This document shows positions 8,650 through 17,005 of a stretch of DNA of 64,000 nt, in pieces. The translations under genes and the position numbers were made by a program. The stretch comes from Reyranella sp. Its GTDB lineage: Bacteria; Pseudomonadota; Alphaproteobacteria; Reyranellales; Reyranellaceae. Under the pieces are notes generated by a model. The model was not told the DNA's origin. It worked only from the letters and a program-made list of their open reading frames with translations, and made no database searches. Each line of letters opens with the position of its first letter. The first letter of the stretch is position 1. The stretch covers positions 124,001-188,000 of the forward strand of contig JAIEOV010000023.1 of assembly GCA_019750135.1 (NCBI GenBank). Reading direction: 5' to 3'.

Positions 8650-9609
8650 ATGATCGGCAGACGAACACTTCTCGCGGCGACGGCGGGACTTTTGATGGCG
8701 GGCGGCGCGAGCGCCCAGCCGAAATATCCATCGGAGCCCGTCAAACTCGTTGTGCCGCGCGCGCCGGGCGGCGGTTCGGACATCCTGGCGCGGCTGCTGC
8801 AGCCCGCGCTGGAAAAGAAACTCGGCGTGCCCGTCATCGTCGACAACCGGCCCGATGCCGCGGCTGTGATGGGAGCCAACATCGTCACCAAGGCCAAGCC
8901 CGACGGCTATACGCTGCTGCTCACCGACAACTCGTTCTACCAGAACCCGGCGATCCTCGATTCGATCCCCTACGACACGCTGAAAGGATTCACGGCCATC
9001 ACCATGCTGGCGCAGGCGCCGGTGCTCCTGATCGTCCATCCCGAGGTGCCGGCGAAGACCCTGGCCGAACTGATCGAGCTCGCGAAGAAGTCCAACCTCA
9101 CCTTCGCCTCGGGCGGCGTCGGCTCGTCGACCCATCTCATGGGCGTGATGGTGAACCTCAAGGCCGGTATCAACATCACCCACATCCCCTTCAAGTCGTC
9201 GGGGCAGGCGCTCATCGCCCTGCTGGGCGGCCATGTCTCGATGCAGTATGGCGGGCTCGCCTCGGCGCCGCCCTACATCAAGGACGGCAAGGTGCGGCCC
9301 ATCGCCATCACCGGCGACAAGCGCGATCCGGCCGTGCCGGATGTGCCCACTTTCAGGGAAAGCGGCCTGGAGGGCGTCGACGTCTCGAGCGTCTGGGGCC
9401 TGCATGCCCCACCGGGCACGCCGATCGAGATCCGCCGCGCCGTGCGCGACGCCGTCGCCGAGGTGATGCGCGATCCGGAAGTGGCCAAGCAGCTTGCCGA
9501 ACGCGGCTACCAGACCATCGCCAGCACGCCCGAGGAGCACCAGAAGCAGACCGACGCCCTGGTCAACCAGTGGATCGAGGTCGGCAAGAAGGTGAACCTG
9601 AAGGAATAA
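8650..9609 (+). CDS. Tripartite tricarboxylate transporter receptor (Bug/TctC family)
   Basis: A 319-residue extracytoplasmic solute receptor. A signal peptide (IGRRTLLAATAGLLMAGG, cleaved after ASA) is followed by the Bug-family hallmarks YPSEPVKLVVPRAPGGGSD, DNRPDAA and KPDGYTLL. Bug proteins bind carboxylates, amino acids or nicotinate-like compounds, and many are encoded apart from any TctA/TctB membrane subunits, as here. The ATG at 8650 follows a GGGGG site; an upstream TTG would add four residues. It is the last gene of the 5170-9609 operon and is convergent with the next gene three bases on. Confidence 0.88.
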   Translation: MIGRRTLLAATAGLLMAGGASAQPKYPSEPVKLVVPRAPGGGSDILARLLQPALEKKLGVPVIVDNRPDAAAVMGANIVTKAKPDGYTLLLTDNSFYQNPAILDSIPYDTLKGFTAITMLAQAPVLLIVHPEVPAKTLAELIELAKKSNLTFASGGVGSSTHLMGVMVNLKAGINITHIPFKSSGQALIALLGGHVSMQYGGLASAPPYIKDGKVRPIAITGDKRDPAVPDVPTFRESGLEGVDVSSVWGLHAPPGTPIEIRRAVRDAVAEVMRDPEVAKQLAERGYQTIASTPEEHQKQTDALVNQWIEVGKKVNLKE

Positions 9610-9612
9610 GCT

Positions 9613-10548
9613 TCAGCGGAACCCTCTGGAGTTGCTGTTGTAGCTGTCGATCATCTGGTTGTAGTCGCGCAGGAGCCGCGCGGGAGAGCCCTCGACCATC
9701 CAGGCGCCGCCGCCGCCCATCATCATCTGGTCGCCGGAGCTGTAGGGTACCTTGTCACGGATGCGGCGCATCAGCTGCTTGGACGTGACGAGGAACGATT
9801 TCGCGTTGCCCATCAACGAAGAGCCGATCTTGCCGTCGCCGTTGCCGGCGAACTCTTCGGCGCCTTTGACGAGAGCTTCGAACTCGGTGACCGCCTTCGT
9901 TATCGCCGCGACGTCAGGCTTGTCCGACGTTTCGGCGCGCAGCACGCGCTTGGCGTTGATCATCAGCGCGTGGAGATGATAGGCGGCCTTGCGGCCTTCC
10001 TTCTGCTCGATCTCGGCGAGTTGTTCGGTCGCGCGGCGGTCGTTGATCGCTTCGACACCGCTGCGCAACGCCGTGTCGGCGGCTGCGAACGCATCCCAAG
10101 CGGCGATCAGGCGGGGATGCATGGCCTTGCCCTTGGCCATCGCATCGTCCTTGTAGTCCTCTCGCTCGTAGTAGTCGTCCGCTTCCTTGAGCAGCGGTTC
10201 GAGCTTGCCTACGGCATCCGCATAGGCCGAGGCCGCGGCTTCGAGAGCGGCATCGCGCGGCTCTAGCGTGTTCGCTTTCTCGACGGCTTTCCGGCAACCC
10301 GACGTGTCGTAGATCGTGTACGTGCCGTAGATGATCCGCTCCTTGCCGGTCGGGCCGGTCTTGCCGACCCATTCGAAATAGCGCCGGCGAGAGTCGTAGG
10401 AACGCTCCGAGAGGCGATTGATGCAACCGACGTAGGCGTTGATCTTTTCCGTGAGCGATGGCGTCTGGGCGGAAGCTGGATTCTCGAGCGTCGGGAGGAT
10501 GAGGAGTCCTGCTACCGCGGCAAGAATGAACGACCGAGCCGGTTTCAT
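9613..10548 (-). CDS. Secreted DUF3829 (YiiG-like) protein
   Basis: A 311-residue predicted exported protein with a signal peptide ending in NPASAQ (about residue 28). The rest is a helical, Glu/Lys/Ala-rich domain resembling DUF3829/YiiG-type proteins (INAYVGCINRLSERSY; DYYEREDYKDDAMAKGKAMHP), followed by a C-terminal stretch with a Met/Gly-rich loop near residues 273-282. No enzymatic motif is seen. The ATG at 10548 has GGAGG nine bases upstream. It lies 89 bases downstream of the hydroxyacid dehydrogenase gene. DUF assignment is from the general pattern and is moderate; function is unknown. Confidence 0.72.
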   Translation of the reverse strand: MKPARSFILAAVAGLLILPTLENPASAQTPSLTEKINAYVGCINRLSERSYDSRRRYFEWVGKTGPTGKERIIYGTYTIYDTSGCRKAVEKANTLEPRDAALEAAASAYADAVGKLEPLLKEADDYYEREDYKDDAMAKGKAMHPRLIAAWDAFAAADTALRSGVEAINDRRATEQLAEIEQKEGRKAAYHLHALMINAKRVLRAETSDKPDVAAITKAVTEFEALVKGAEEFAGNGDGKIGSSLMGNAKSFLVTSKQLMRRIRDKVPYSSGDQMMMGGGGAWMVEGSPARLLRDYNQMIDSYNSNSRGFR

Positions 10549-10637
10549 GACAAGGTGCCTCCGAGCGTGGCGACGACCGCAAGCACCTATCGATAATCGG
10601 CAGAGAAAACCTGGTCTGTGGCGAACATCACATTGCC

Positions 10638-11540
10638 TCAGCCCGCCTTCGCGAGATCGATGGCGCGGCGGTACATGGTCATGGCCGCTTCCGGCGTGTT
10701 GTAGCCGGCGTGCGCCGTCAGCGTGACGTTGTCGAGCTTGAGCAGCGGTTCGTTGGGATCGACCGGTTCCTTGGCGAACACGTCGGTCGCATAGTGGCCG
10801 ACATGGCCCGACTTCAGGAGGTCGATCAAAGCCGGCTCGTCGACCACGCCGGCGCGCGCGGTGTTGACGACGATGACGCCCTTCTTCGCCTTCTGGAGCT
10901 TCGCCCGGTCGAGGAAGCCCCAGGTCTGGTCATTGAGGCCGAGGTGCAGGCTGATGATGTCGGACTGCTTCAGGAGCTCGTCCATGTCGACCATCGGCAC
11001 CTTGGCCTCCGGACGCGGCGAGCGGTTCCAGGCCACGACCTTCAGGCCGATGCCCGAAGCCATGCGCGCCATCTCGCGCCCGATACCGCCCAGGCCGACG
11101 ATGCCGATCGTCTTGCCGCGCAGCTCCATGCCCTGCATCGGCCGCCAGCCGCCGTTGCGGACCAGGGCATGCATGGTGGCGATATGGCGGGCAGCGGCGA
11201 ACACCAGGCCCATGCCGTGCTCGGCCACCGTCGTGTCGCCGTAGCCGGAAATGGTCGACACCTTGATGCCGACCTTCGCCGCGGCCGCGAGGTCGACGAA
11301 GCTCGCCGCGCCCGTGCCCAGGAACACGATGTGCTTCAGGCCGGTGCAGCGCCTCAACGTCTCCTCGTTGAAGTAGCTGGCATCGTTGATGACGGTGTCG
11401 TAGCCCTCGATCAGCTTGGGGATGGCGTCGGCGTCGACCGGTCCCATGTTGACCTTGACCGGGATGTCGTTGGGTCCGTGGACCCTCTTCCAGACGCTGT
11501 CGATGTCGGGTGTCGAATCGATGAACAAAGTCTTGGGCAT
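10638..11540 (-). CDS. D-isomer specific 2-hydroxyacid dehydrogenase
   Basis: A 300-residue NAD-dependent dehydrogenase of the D-2-hydroxyacid family. It has the nucleotide-binding motif GLGGIG at residues 149-154 and the catalytic triad Arg229 (NTARAG), Glu258 (AKEP) and His277 (TAHAGY). It should interconvert a 2-oxoacid and a D-2-hydroxyacid. It is shorter than 3-phosphoglycerate dehydrogenase and has no ACT domain. The start at 11540 lies seven bases after the LLM oxidoreductase stop, so the two are probably one transcript. The exact substrate is not evident. Confidence 0.88.
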   Translation of the reverse strand: MPKTLFIDSTPDIDSVWKRVHGPNDIPVKVNMGPVDADAIPKLIEGYDTVINDASYFNEETLRRCTGLKHIVFLGTGAASFVDLAAAAKVGIKVSTISGYGDTTVAEHGMGLVFAAARHIATMHALVRNGGWRPMQGMELRGKTIGIVGLGGIGREMARMASGIGLKVVAWNRSPRPEAKVPMVDMDELLKQSDIISLHLGLNDQTWGFLDRAKLQKAKKGVIVVNTARAGVVDEPALIDLLKSGHVGHYATDVFAKEPVDPNEPLLKLDNVTLTAHAGYNTPEAAMTMYRRAIDLAKAG

Positions 11541-11547
11541 CACACTC

Positions 11548-12549
11548 TCAGCGTAGTTGTTCGATGACGCGGCCGAGCCGCTCCAGGGTGCGCACCGCGG
11601 CTTTCTGGTCCAGCCCCGGCCATTGCACGCGCACCAGGATATGGTCGGTGCCGGTGCGTTCGCCATAGCGGCCGATCTGCTCGACCACCTCGTTCTGCGA
11701 GCCGATGATGAAGCGATTGGCGGCGAACTTGTCGAAGTCGGCGCGGATGCGGTCGGCGGGCACGAAGCCCGATGCGCCGCCCCAGCTGGCATAGGCCTCG
11801 TACTTGAAGGACAGCGGCTCGCGCACCTCGTCCAGCGCCTTGCCGGTGCCGCTGCCGACATGGCACTCGCGGATGATCGGGAACTCCTTCGCCGGCGCCA
11901 GGCCGGCCGCGGCGCGCGTCTCGCGGAACAGCGTGCCGAGCTTCTTCACGCCCTCCTCGCTCACCATGGGCGACGGCATCCAGGCGTCGGCGAGCTTGGC
12001 GGCGCGCGTGACCGGCGCCTCCGAATCACCCGCCATCCAGATCGGCGGGCCGCCGGCCTGCTTAGGCTTCAGGCTCGCCTGCACCTTGCTGAGCGTGTGG
12101 TAACGGCCTTTGTGTTCCACGACATCGTCGCGCCACAGCTTGCGGATCACCTCGACGCCCTCGACGAAGCGCGACACGCGCTCCTTCATGGGTACGCCGA
12201 TCGAATCGAACTCCTCCGGCCGATAGCCCAGGCCGAGGCCGATGATGGCGTTGCCATCGGTCAGCCAGTCGAGCGTCGCGGTCTCCTCCGCCACGATCAC
12301 CGGATTGAGCAACGGCAGGAGCAGCAGGCCTGGCCCCAGGCGCATGCCTTTGGCCTCGGCCGCCAGTCGCGCCAGCAGCGGCATGCACTGGAACATCTGC
12401 ACCGGGCTCGACAGGAAATGCTGGCCGACCATCACCGAGGCAAGGCCGCTCGCCCTGGCGACGCGCACCTGCTCGATCAGGTTTTCCAGCTCCGGACCGA
12501 GATCGGCACCCTGCCGCCACTGGGTGTTCATGAAGAGACCGAGTTTCAT
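11548..12549 (-). CDS. LLM class flavin-dependent oxidoreductase (luciferase-like)
   Basis: A 333-residue luciferase-like monooxygenase/F420-type oxidoreductase. It begins MKLGLFMNTQW and shows the family's TIM-barrel landmarks: MVGQHFLSSP, LGPGLLLLPLLNPVIVAEETATLDWLT and IGLGLGYRPEEFD. The C-terminal helix region has the usual SQNEVVEQIGRYGE motif. GGAGGAA precedes the ATG. It lies between the methyltransferase and hydroxyacid dehydrogenase genes, with short gaps of 24 and 7 bases. It probably uses FMN and oxygen on an organic substrate that cannot be named. Confidence 0.88.
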   Translation of the reverse strand: MKLGLFMNTQWRQGADLGPELENLIEQVRVARASGLASVMVGQHFLSSPVQMFQCMPLLARLAAEAKGMRLGPGLLLLPLLNPVIVAEETATLDWLTDGNAIIGLGLGYRPEEFDSIGVPMKERVSRFVEGVEVIRKLWRDDVVEHKGRYHTLSKVQASLKPKQAGGPPIWMAGDSEAPVTRAAKLADAWMPSPMVSEEGVKKLGTLFRETRAAAGLAPAKEFPIIRECHVGSGTGKALDEVREPLSFKYEAYASWGGASGFVPADRIRADFDKFAANRFIIGSQNEVVEQIGRYGERTGTDHILVRVQWPGLDQKAAVRTLERLGRVIEQLR

Positions 12550-12573
12550 CGACTCTTTCCTCCCGCGCCTACT

Positions 12574-13581
12574 CTAGCGTCGTCGCGCCACCAGCACATC
12601 CCGCCGTTTGATGACACGATCGACTCGATGCGCCAGGCGATCGTAGGGCGGCCGGTTGACGACCTCGAGATCGGCGACCTTGCCGACCAGCGCCATCATC
12701 TCCTCCCGGTCGAGCCGGGTCGAATCCCACGAGAAGGCGATGGCGCCGCCCGATACCAGCAGCTCAGTCCAGCCAGGCAGGCAATCGGCGAGCAGGCCAT
12801 GCAGGGGACCGCGATGCTGGATGCCATAGGGCAGATCGGTGACGATCAGGTGTGCCCGTCCGAAGTCCGCGAGCAGCTCGCGCGCCTGTGCGGCATTGCC
12901 GAGGGCCAGCATGCAGCGGCGCTGGTCGTCCCGGCCGATCTGGAAAAGCCAGCGCCTTGCACCGAGCTTGCGCAGGCGCTCCTCCTTGCCGGAAAGGGCG
13001 ATACGGTTCTGGCGGCAATACTGGGTGATGAAGGTCGCCGTGCTCTCGATGTCGGTGCGGTCGAGGTCGAGACCGGCGACGTCGGCGCCGAGCGACAGCG
13101 CCGTGAACAACGTGGTTCCGCCGCCGCACAGCGGGTCGATGACATCGAGCGTCGACCAGTCGCTGCTGTGAAAGTCCGACGCATACTTCGCCATGTTGCA
13201 AAGGAAGTGCGTGAAGTCTTCGTTGGTCTTGCCCTTGTAGCGCCGCGTCGCCGCCATGTCGGGCGAGATGAAGGCGGGATGCACCGCCTCCACTGGCCGC
13301 AGCAGCGGACCGGTTACATCGCCGATCGACTCGAACATTTCGAAGATGCTGCCGATCATCGCCATGCTCGCGAGCTGACCGGTCGCCTCTTTGGTGAGAG
13401 GCCCGGGCAGGTCGAAGAGCAGATAGTCCTGACCCGCGATGCTGCGCAGCGCCACGTCTCGCAGTCCCGCCCCGAGAGGCGACGCCAGCAATTCGGACTC
13501 GGCCAGATCACGCGCCAGGTTCGAATACTGCGTGCTACGCTGAGGGGCGAGCTGGGCGGCGATCCGCGTCGTTGCCGTCAT
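12574..13581 (-). CDS. Class I SAM-dependent N-methyltransferase (Trm11/RlmL-like catalytic domain)
   Basis: A 335-residue protein with a C-terminal Rossmann methyltransferase domain. SAM motif DPLCGGGTT is at residues 149-157, the acidic end of beta-2 is LDLD, and the amino-methyltransferase motif DLPYG is at 249-253, a variant of [DN]PPY. That motif implies N-methylation of a nucleic acid base, as in Trm11 or UPF0020 proteins. The N-terminal 130 residues carry no recognised THUMP domain. The ATG at 13581 overlaps the stop of the upstream CitE-like gene (ATGA). Target RNA or DNA is unknown. Confidence 0.78.
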   Translation of the reverse strand: MTATTRIAAQLAPQRSTQYSNLARDLAESELLASPLGAGLRDVALRSIAGQDYLLFDLPGPLTKEATGQLASMAMIGSIFEMFESIGDVTGPLLRPVEAVHPAFISPDMAATRRYKGKTNEDFTHFLCNMAKYASDFHSSDWSTLDVIDPLCGGGTTLFTALSLGADVAGLDLDRTDIESTATFITQYCRQNRIALSGKEERLRKLGARRWLFQIGRDDQRRCMLALGNAAQARELLADFGRAHLIVTDLPYGIQHRGPLHGLLADCLPGWTELLVSGGAIAFSWDSTRLDREEMMALVGKVADLEVVNRPPYDRLAHRVDRVIKRRDVLVARRR

Positions 13582-14453
13582 CGCGCCCAAGACGCGGCGC
13601 GTTCGAGCAACCGGCGCGCGCGGATAACGACCGGCAGGTCGATCATGCTGCCTTCGAAGGCCACCGCCCCTGCTCCCTCGGCCGCGGCCGCGTCGAATGC
13701 CGCGATCAGGCGGCGGGCACGATCGAGCTCGACGTCCGAAGCGCCGTACTCCTCGTTGATGATCGGCACGTGCGCCGGATGGATGCAGGAGGCCGTGGTG
13801 AAGCCCAACGCCGCGCCGCGCTTGAGGCCGGCCCGGTACGATTCGAGGTCGTTGATATTGGCGAGCTGGCCCATCGAGCCCATGGGCAGGATACCGGCCG
13901 TGCGGCAGGCGGCTAGGCCGTGCATGGCGAACACGTACATGCTGTCTGCCGAGGGGATGGCGCCGAGCTCGGTCGCCATGTCCTCGCCGCCTACCGACAT
14001 GCCGGCCATGCGCGGCTCGGCCGCGATGGCATAGAGATGCGGCAGCGCCGCCGGCGATTCGATCAGGACGAGGAAGCGCGTATGGCCGATCTCCATGCCA
14101 AGGGCCGCCTCTCGGTCGGTCACCAATTCGGCCAGCAGGCGGACATGCTCCGGCCCCATGACCTTGGGCAGCATCAGGGCCGCCACGCCGGGCATCACAG
14201 ACGCTGCGATATCGGCGACGGCGAGGTCAAGCGGCCGGTTGATGCGCACCACGACGTCGGCGCCTTTCCGGGCGACCCGCGGCACGGCGGCAGGCAGCGC
14301 GGCGCGGGCATCCGCCTTTCGCGTCGGCAGGATGGAATCCTCGAGATCGAGGATGATGGCGTCGGCGCCGCGTTCATGCGCCTTCGCCAGGAAGCGCTCC
14401 GAGAGCACCGGCACGAACAGCAGCGATCGCCATGAGGGCTGGACCCGGGTCAT
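13578..14453 (-). CDS. HpcH/HpaI aldolase / citrate lyase beta-subunit (CitE) family protein
   Basis: A 291-residue TIM-barrel C-C lyase. RSLLFVP near the N-terminus and ILDLEDS (residues 34-40, with metal-binding acidic residues) are CitE hallmarks, as are the MLPKV, LIESP and GGEDMATELG segments and the SCIHPAHV motif near the C-terminus. Family members cleave or make malyl-, citramalyl- or similar CoA thioesters; no citrate lyase alpha or gamma subunit is present here. The ATG at 14453 was chosen for its GGAGAG site; a TTG at 14468 is an alternative. It overlaps the downstream methyltransferase by four bases. Confidence 0.86.
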   Translation of the reverse strand: MTRVQPSWRSLLFVPVLSERFLAKAHERGADAIILDLEDSILPTRKADARAALPAAVPRVARKGADVVVRINRPLDLAVADIAASVMPGVAALMLPKVMGPEHVRLLAELVTDREAALGMEIGHTRFLVLIESPAALPHLYAIAAEPRMAGMSVGGEDMATELGAIPSADSMYVFAMHGLAACRTAGILPMGSMGQLANINDLESYRAGLKRGAALGFTTASCIHPAHVPIINEEYGASDVELDRARRLIAAFDAAAAEGAGAVAFEGSMIDLPVVIRARRLLERAASWAR

Positions 14454-14468
14454 CTTGATGCTCTCCAA

Positions 14469-15734
14469 TCAGCGCGTTGCGTCGCGCTTACGTTTCAGGC
14501 CCCACGCCGCCGCCACATCGGCCGCGACGCGCCTGGCCATCAATCGATAACCCAGGCTTTCACCGAATGGCGAGCGGATAAGATGGAAGCCATCGCCATA
14601 GACGGTTTCCCTGACGTCGACGAACAGGTCGCCCAAGTCGAACACCGGCAGGCCAAGGTCGCGCTGGCGCAATATTCCGTCGACCATCCGCCGATAGAGG
14701 CCGACATAGGAGAGATCGCCGGCCACGGCCCGCTCCTCGGCCGTCAGCGTCTTGCCGTATGCCGGCACGGGCTGGAAAAAGTAGGCAGTCTTGATGTCGT
14801 AATCCCGCGCCAGGGCCTCCGTAGCGAGATTGTACTTCCGCAGGAACTCGAGTTGGATGGCGAACACGCGCTCGCCGTCGCCGGCAATATCGGCCGGCAA
14901 GGCGAAAAGGCTTTCGAGCGTCGTGTGCTTGCTCGATTTCAAACCGCTCCGGCCCTTGGCCAGCGTTTCCAAGGTGCGGAACAACAGATAGGCGGCATGA
15001 GACTGCCCAAGCACCGGATCTCTCGCCACGCCACCGGCGAGGCGGCCGAACACCCAGCCGATGGCGGCATCGCCGAAATTGTCGTCAGCGACCAGCGGAT
15101 TGACTGCGATGAAATTGTTGATCGGGTATTCCAGGCGCTCGCGCTCCCACGGCCGGAACAGATAGTAGTCGTTGATGCCGCTCAAGGTGATCACCGCATC
15201 GAGCGCCTGGGCGTTCAGGGCGAACAGGATGAACGGCTGCGGCTGCTTCCAGGCGCCGTCACCGCCGTTCAGTACCCAGAACGGCTGACCGTTCGGGCTT
15301 TCGTATTCGCTGTTGAGCTCCTCTTCGAGATAGCGCGGCGCGGGCCATGGATCGACCTGGGCGAGCTGGCCCGCGACCGAGCCGCCGGTGAGCAGGATGG
15401 TGTAGCGGTCGGGCCGCTTCAGCAGCGGATAGTCGTCGTTGAACAGGCCGACATTGTTGACGTTCTTCAACCCGCACGGCCGGTTGGCGTGATGGACGAA
15501 GCCGACATAGGGGTGCGGATAGAGCGTATCGACATAGCGGCAGTTCGTGCCGCGCGTCAGGTCGCGCACATAGGTGTTCTGGGTGCGCTCGAACAGCTCG
15601 GCGGCCGGCGTGTAGCGGCCCTCCTCGACCATCGTCCACAGGATCGCCATGCCCTCGATGGCCAGCACGGACAGGGCGATGCCGATAACGGTAGAGATCG
15701 CGCCGAAGAGGCGGCGCTTGGTCTTCTCTTTCAT
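14469..15734 (-). CDS. Membrane-anchored SGNH/GDSL-like hydrolase
   Basis: A 421-residue protein with one N-terminal membrane helix (about residues 10-35) and an extracytoplasmic domain that fits the SGNH fold. Block I is LLTGGSVAG (Ser119), a Gly appears in LNGGDGAW, block III is SGIND (Gly186, Asn188), and a D-x-x-H-like block V appears as DGFHL near the C-terminus. Such anchored proteins often deacylate or acylate surface polysaccharides. The ATG at 15734 places the membrane segment at the N-terminus; an upstream extension is basic and unlikely. It lies 15 bases upstream of the CitE-like gene. The substrate is unknown. Confidence 0.7.
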   Translation of the reverse strand: MKEKTKRRLFGAISTVIGIALSVLAIEGMAILWTMVEEGRYTPAAELFERTQNTYVRDLTRGTNCRYVDTLYPHPYVGFVHHANRPCGLKNVNNVGLFNDDYPLLKRPDRYTILLTGGSVAGQLAQVDPWPAPRYLEEELNSEYESPNGQPFWVLNGGDGAWKQPQPFILFALNAQALDAVITLSGINDYYLFRPWERERLEYPINNFIAVNPLVADDNFGDAAIGWVFGRLAGGVARDPVLGQSHAAYLLFRTLETLAKGRSGLKSSKHTTLESLFALPADIAGDGERVFAIQLEFLRKYNLATEALARDYDIKTAYFFQPVPAYGKTLTAEERAVAGDLSYVGLYRRMVDGILRQRDLGLPVFDLGDLFVDVRETVYGDGFHLIRSPFGESLGYRLMARRVAADVAAAWGLKRKRDATR

Positions 15735-15985
15735 CTGCGCGCGTCTCGGCCTGCCTACCACACACGCCAGTGGCGCCTCCGGCCAACCGCGAGCGAGGCC
15801 GCCCGAACCCACTAAAGCTCCGAGCTAGTTAACCTTTCGACTTCTGGAAACTCAACGTTCATGTGTGAATCTCCAAACGGCGTCGCCCAAGTCGTCGGAC
15901 GCCGGTGCACTGCAACCTATTCGTGTGAAGCCAATTCCTCTCGCACCGTGTAAAATGTTTGCGCCCCATAACTAGGAGATACGCG
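15735..15985. promoter_or_regulatory. Divergent intergenic region before the OmpA-family gene
   Basis: This 251-base gap is less GC-rich than its surroundings and separates divergent genes. It should hold promoters for both. A TAAAAT hexamer at about 15951-15956 could be a -10 element of the OmpA-family gene, but no matching -35 was recognised. The heptamer GTGTGAA occurs twice in it. An AGGAG ribosome-binding site lies just before the OmpA-family ATG. Confidence 0.4.
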
Positions 15986-16960
15986 ATGAAAAAGTCGTTG
16001 TTCGTTGCGGGCGCCCTGGTGGCCATGCCTTGGATGGCTCAAGCACAGGAATTTGCGCCCCTACCTGGTTTCTATATTGGCGCCGGTGCCGGCGGTGTCT
16101 GGTACCTCAGTAGTACGACATCGGTCGGCGGGTCATTCAGCAGCACGACGGGTTTCCTGGCGGACGTCGTCGCCGGCTACGACTTCGTCGGTCCGCGCGT
16201 CGAACTTGAAGTTGGCTTCGGCTTCATCCCCTTCACCGCCAACCTTGCCGGAACCGCCGCGGCATCGAACTTCAGCGGCAGTGCACATCAGCTGCACATC
16301 ATGGGCAAAGCGCTCTACGATTTCTTTCCGGCGTCAACCATCACGCCCTACATCGGCGCCGGCGCGGGCATTGCGTTCGTCGACGGAAACGCCTTCCTGC
16401 AGAACACGGTGTTCGCCTACGAAGGCATACTCGGCGTGGGCTACAACATCGACAGCCAGTGGCGCGTTGCCCTCGAAGGCCGCTATGTCGGCACGACGAA
16501 CGCCACCGTGGTGATCAACGGCGTCAATGTCGGGGTCAACAACTCCAACATCGTGGCGATGGTCTATGGCCAATACAAGTTCGCGCCGCCGACGGCCGCA
16601 GCGCCGCCGCCCATGCCGGCCGCCGCCGCGCCTCCCTCGTTCATGGTGTTCTTCGACTGGGACAGCTCGGTCCTGTCGCAGGCCTCGCTGAACGTCGTCA
16701 ACCAGGCCGCAGCCGCCTTCAAGAGCAAGGGCAGCGCCCGCATCCGCGCGACCGGCCACACCGATACGTCGGGGCCCGAGGCCTACAACATGGCGCTGTC
16801 GCTGCGGCGCGCGAATGCGGTCAAGAATGCGTTGGTACGCGAAGGCGTGCCGGCCGCCGCCATCACCGTGATCGGCCGCGGCGAGCAGGGCCTGCTGGTG
16901 CAGACCGCCGACGGCGTGCGCGAGCCGCAGAACCGGCGCGTCGAGATCGTGGTCGAATAG
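15986..16960 (+). CDS. OmpA-family outer-membrane protein with peptidoglycan-binding domain
   Basis: A 324-residue exported protein. A signal peptide ends in AQAQ (about residue 22). Residues ~25-200 form an outer-membrane beta-barrel (alternating hydrophobic strands; FYIGAGAGG, YIGAGAGIAFV), and a Pro/Ala hinge leads to a C-terminal OmpA domain with ATGHTDTSG and NRRVEIVVE, which binds diaminopimelate of peptidoglycan. The protein therefore tethers the outer membrane to the wall. GGAG precedes the ATG at 15986. It stands alone between divergent and convergent neighbours and is not obviously part of the T6SS, although it lies near it. Confidence 0.9.
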   Translation: MKKSLFVAGALVAMPWMAQAQEFAPLPGFYIGAGAGGVWYLSSTTSVGGSFSSTTGFLADVVAGYDFVGPRVELEVGFGFIPFTANLAGTAAASNFSGSAHQLHIMGKALYDFFPASTITPYIGAGAGIAFVDGNAFLQNTVFAYEGILGVGYNIDSQWRVALEGRYVGTTNATVVINGVNVGVNNSNIVAMVYGQYKFAPPTAAAPPPMPAAAAPPSFMVFFDWDSSVLSQASLNVVNQAAAAFKSKGSARIRATGHTDTSGPEAYNMALSLRRANAVKNALVREGVPAAAITVIGRGEQGLLVQTADGVREPQNRRVEIVVE

Positions 16961-16974
16961 AAGGACGGGCTTTT

Positions 16975-17005
16975 GGGAGTGAGTGACCGGTGGTCGCTCA
17001 CTCCC
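16975..17005. terminator. Strong hairpin between convergent genes
   Basis: Two 14-base arms (16975-16988 and 16992-17005) pair almost perfectly, with a GGT loop; only one position is a G-T mismatch that can wobble in RNA. The hairpin lies between the OmpA-family stop and the end of the convergent secreted-protein gene, whose stop codon sits in the right arm. There is no U-tract after it on either strand, so it may act as a transcript-stabilising hairpin or a factor-assisted terminator. Confidence 0.5.
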
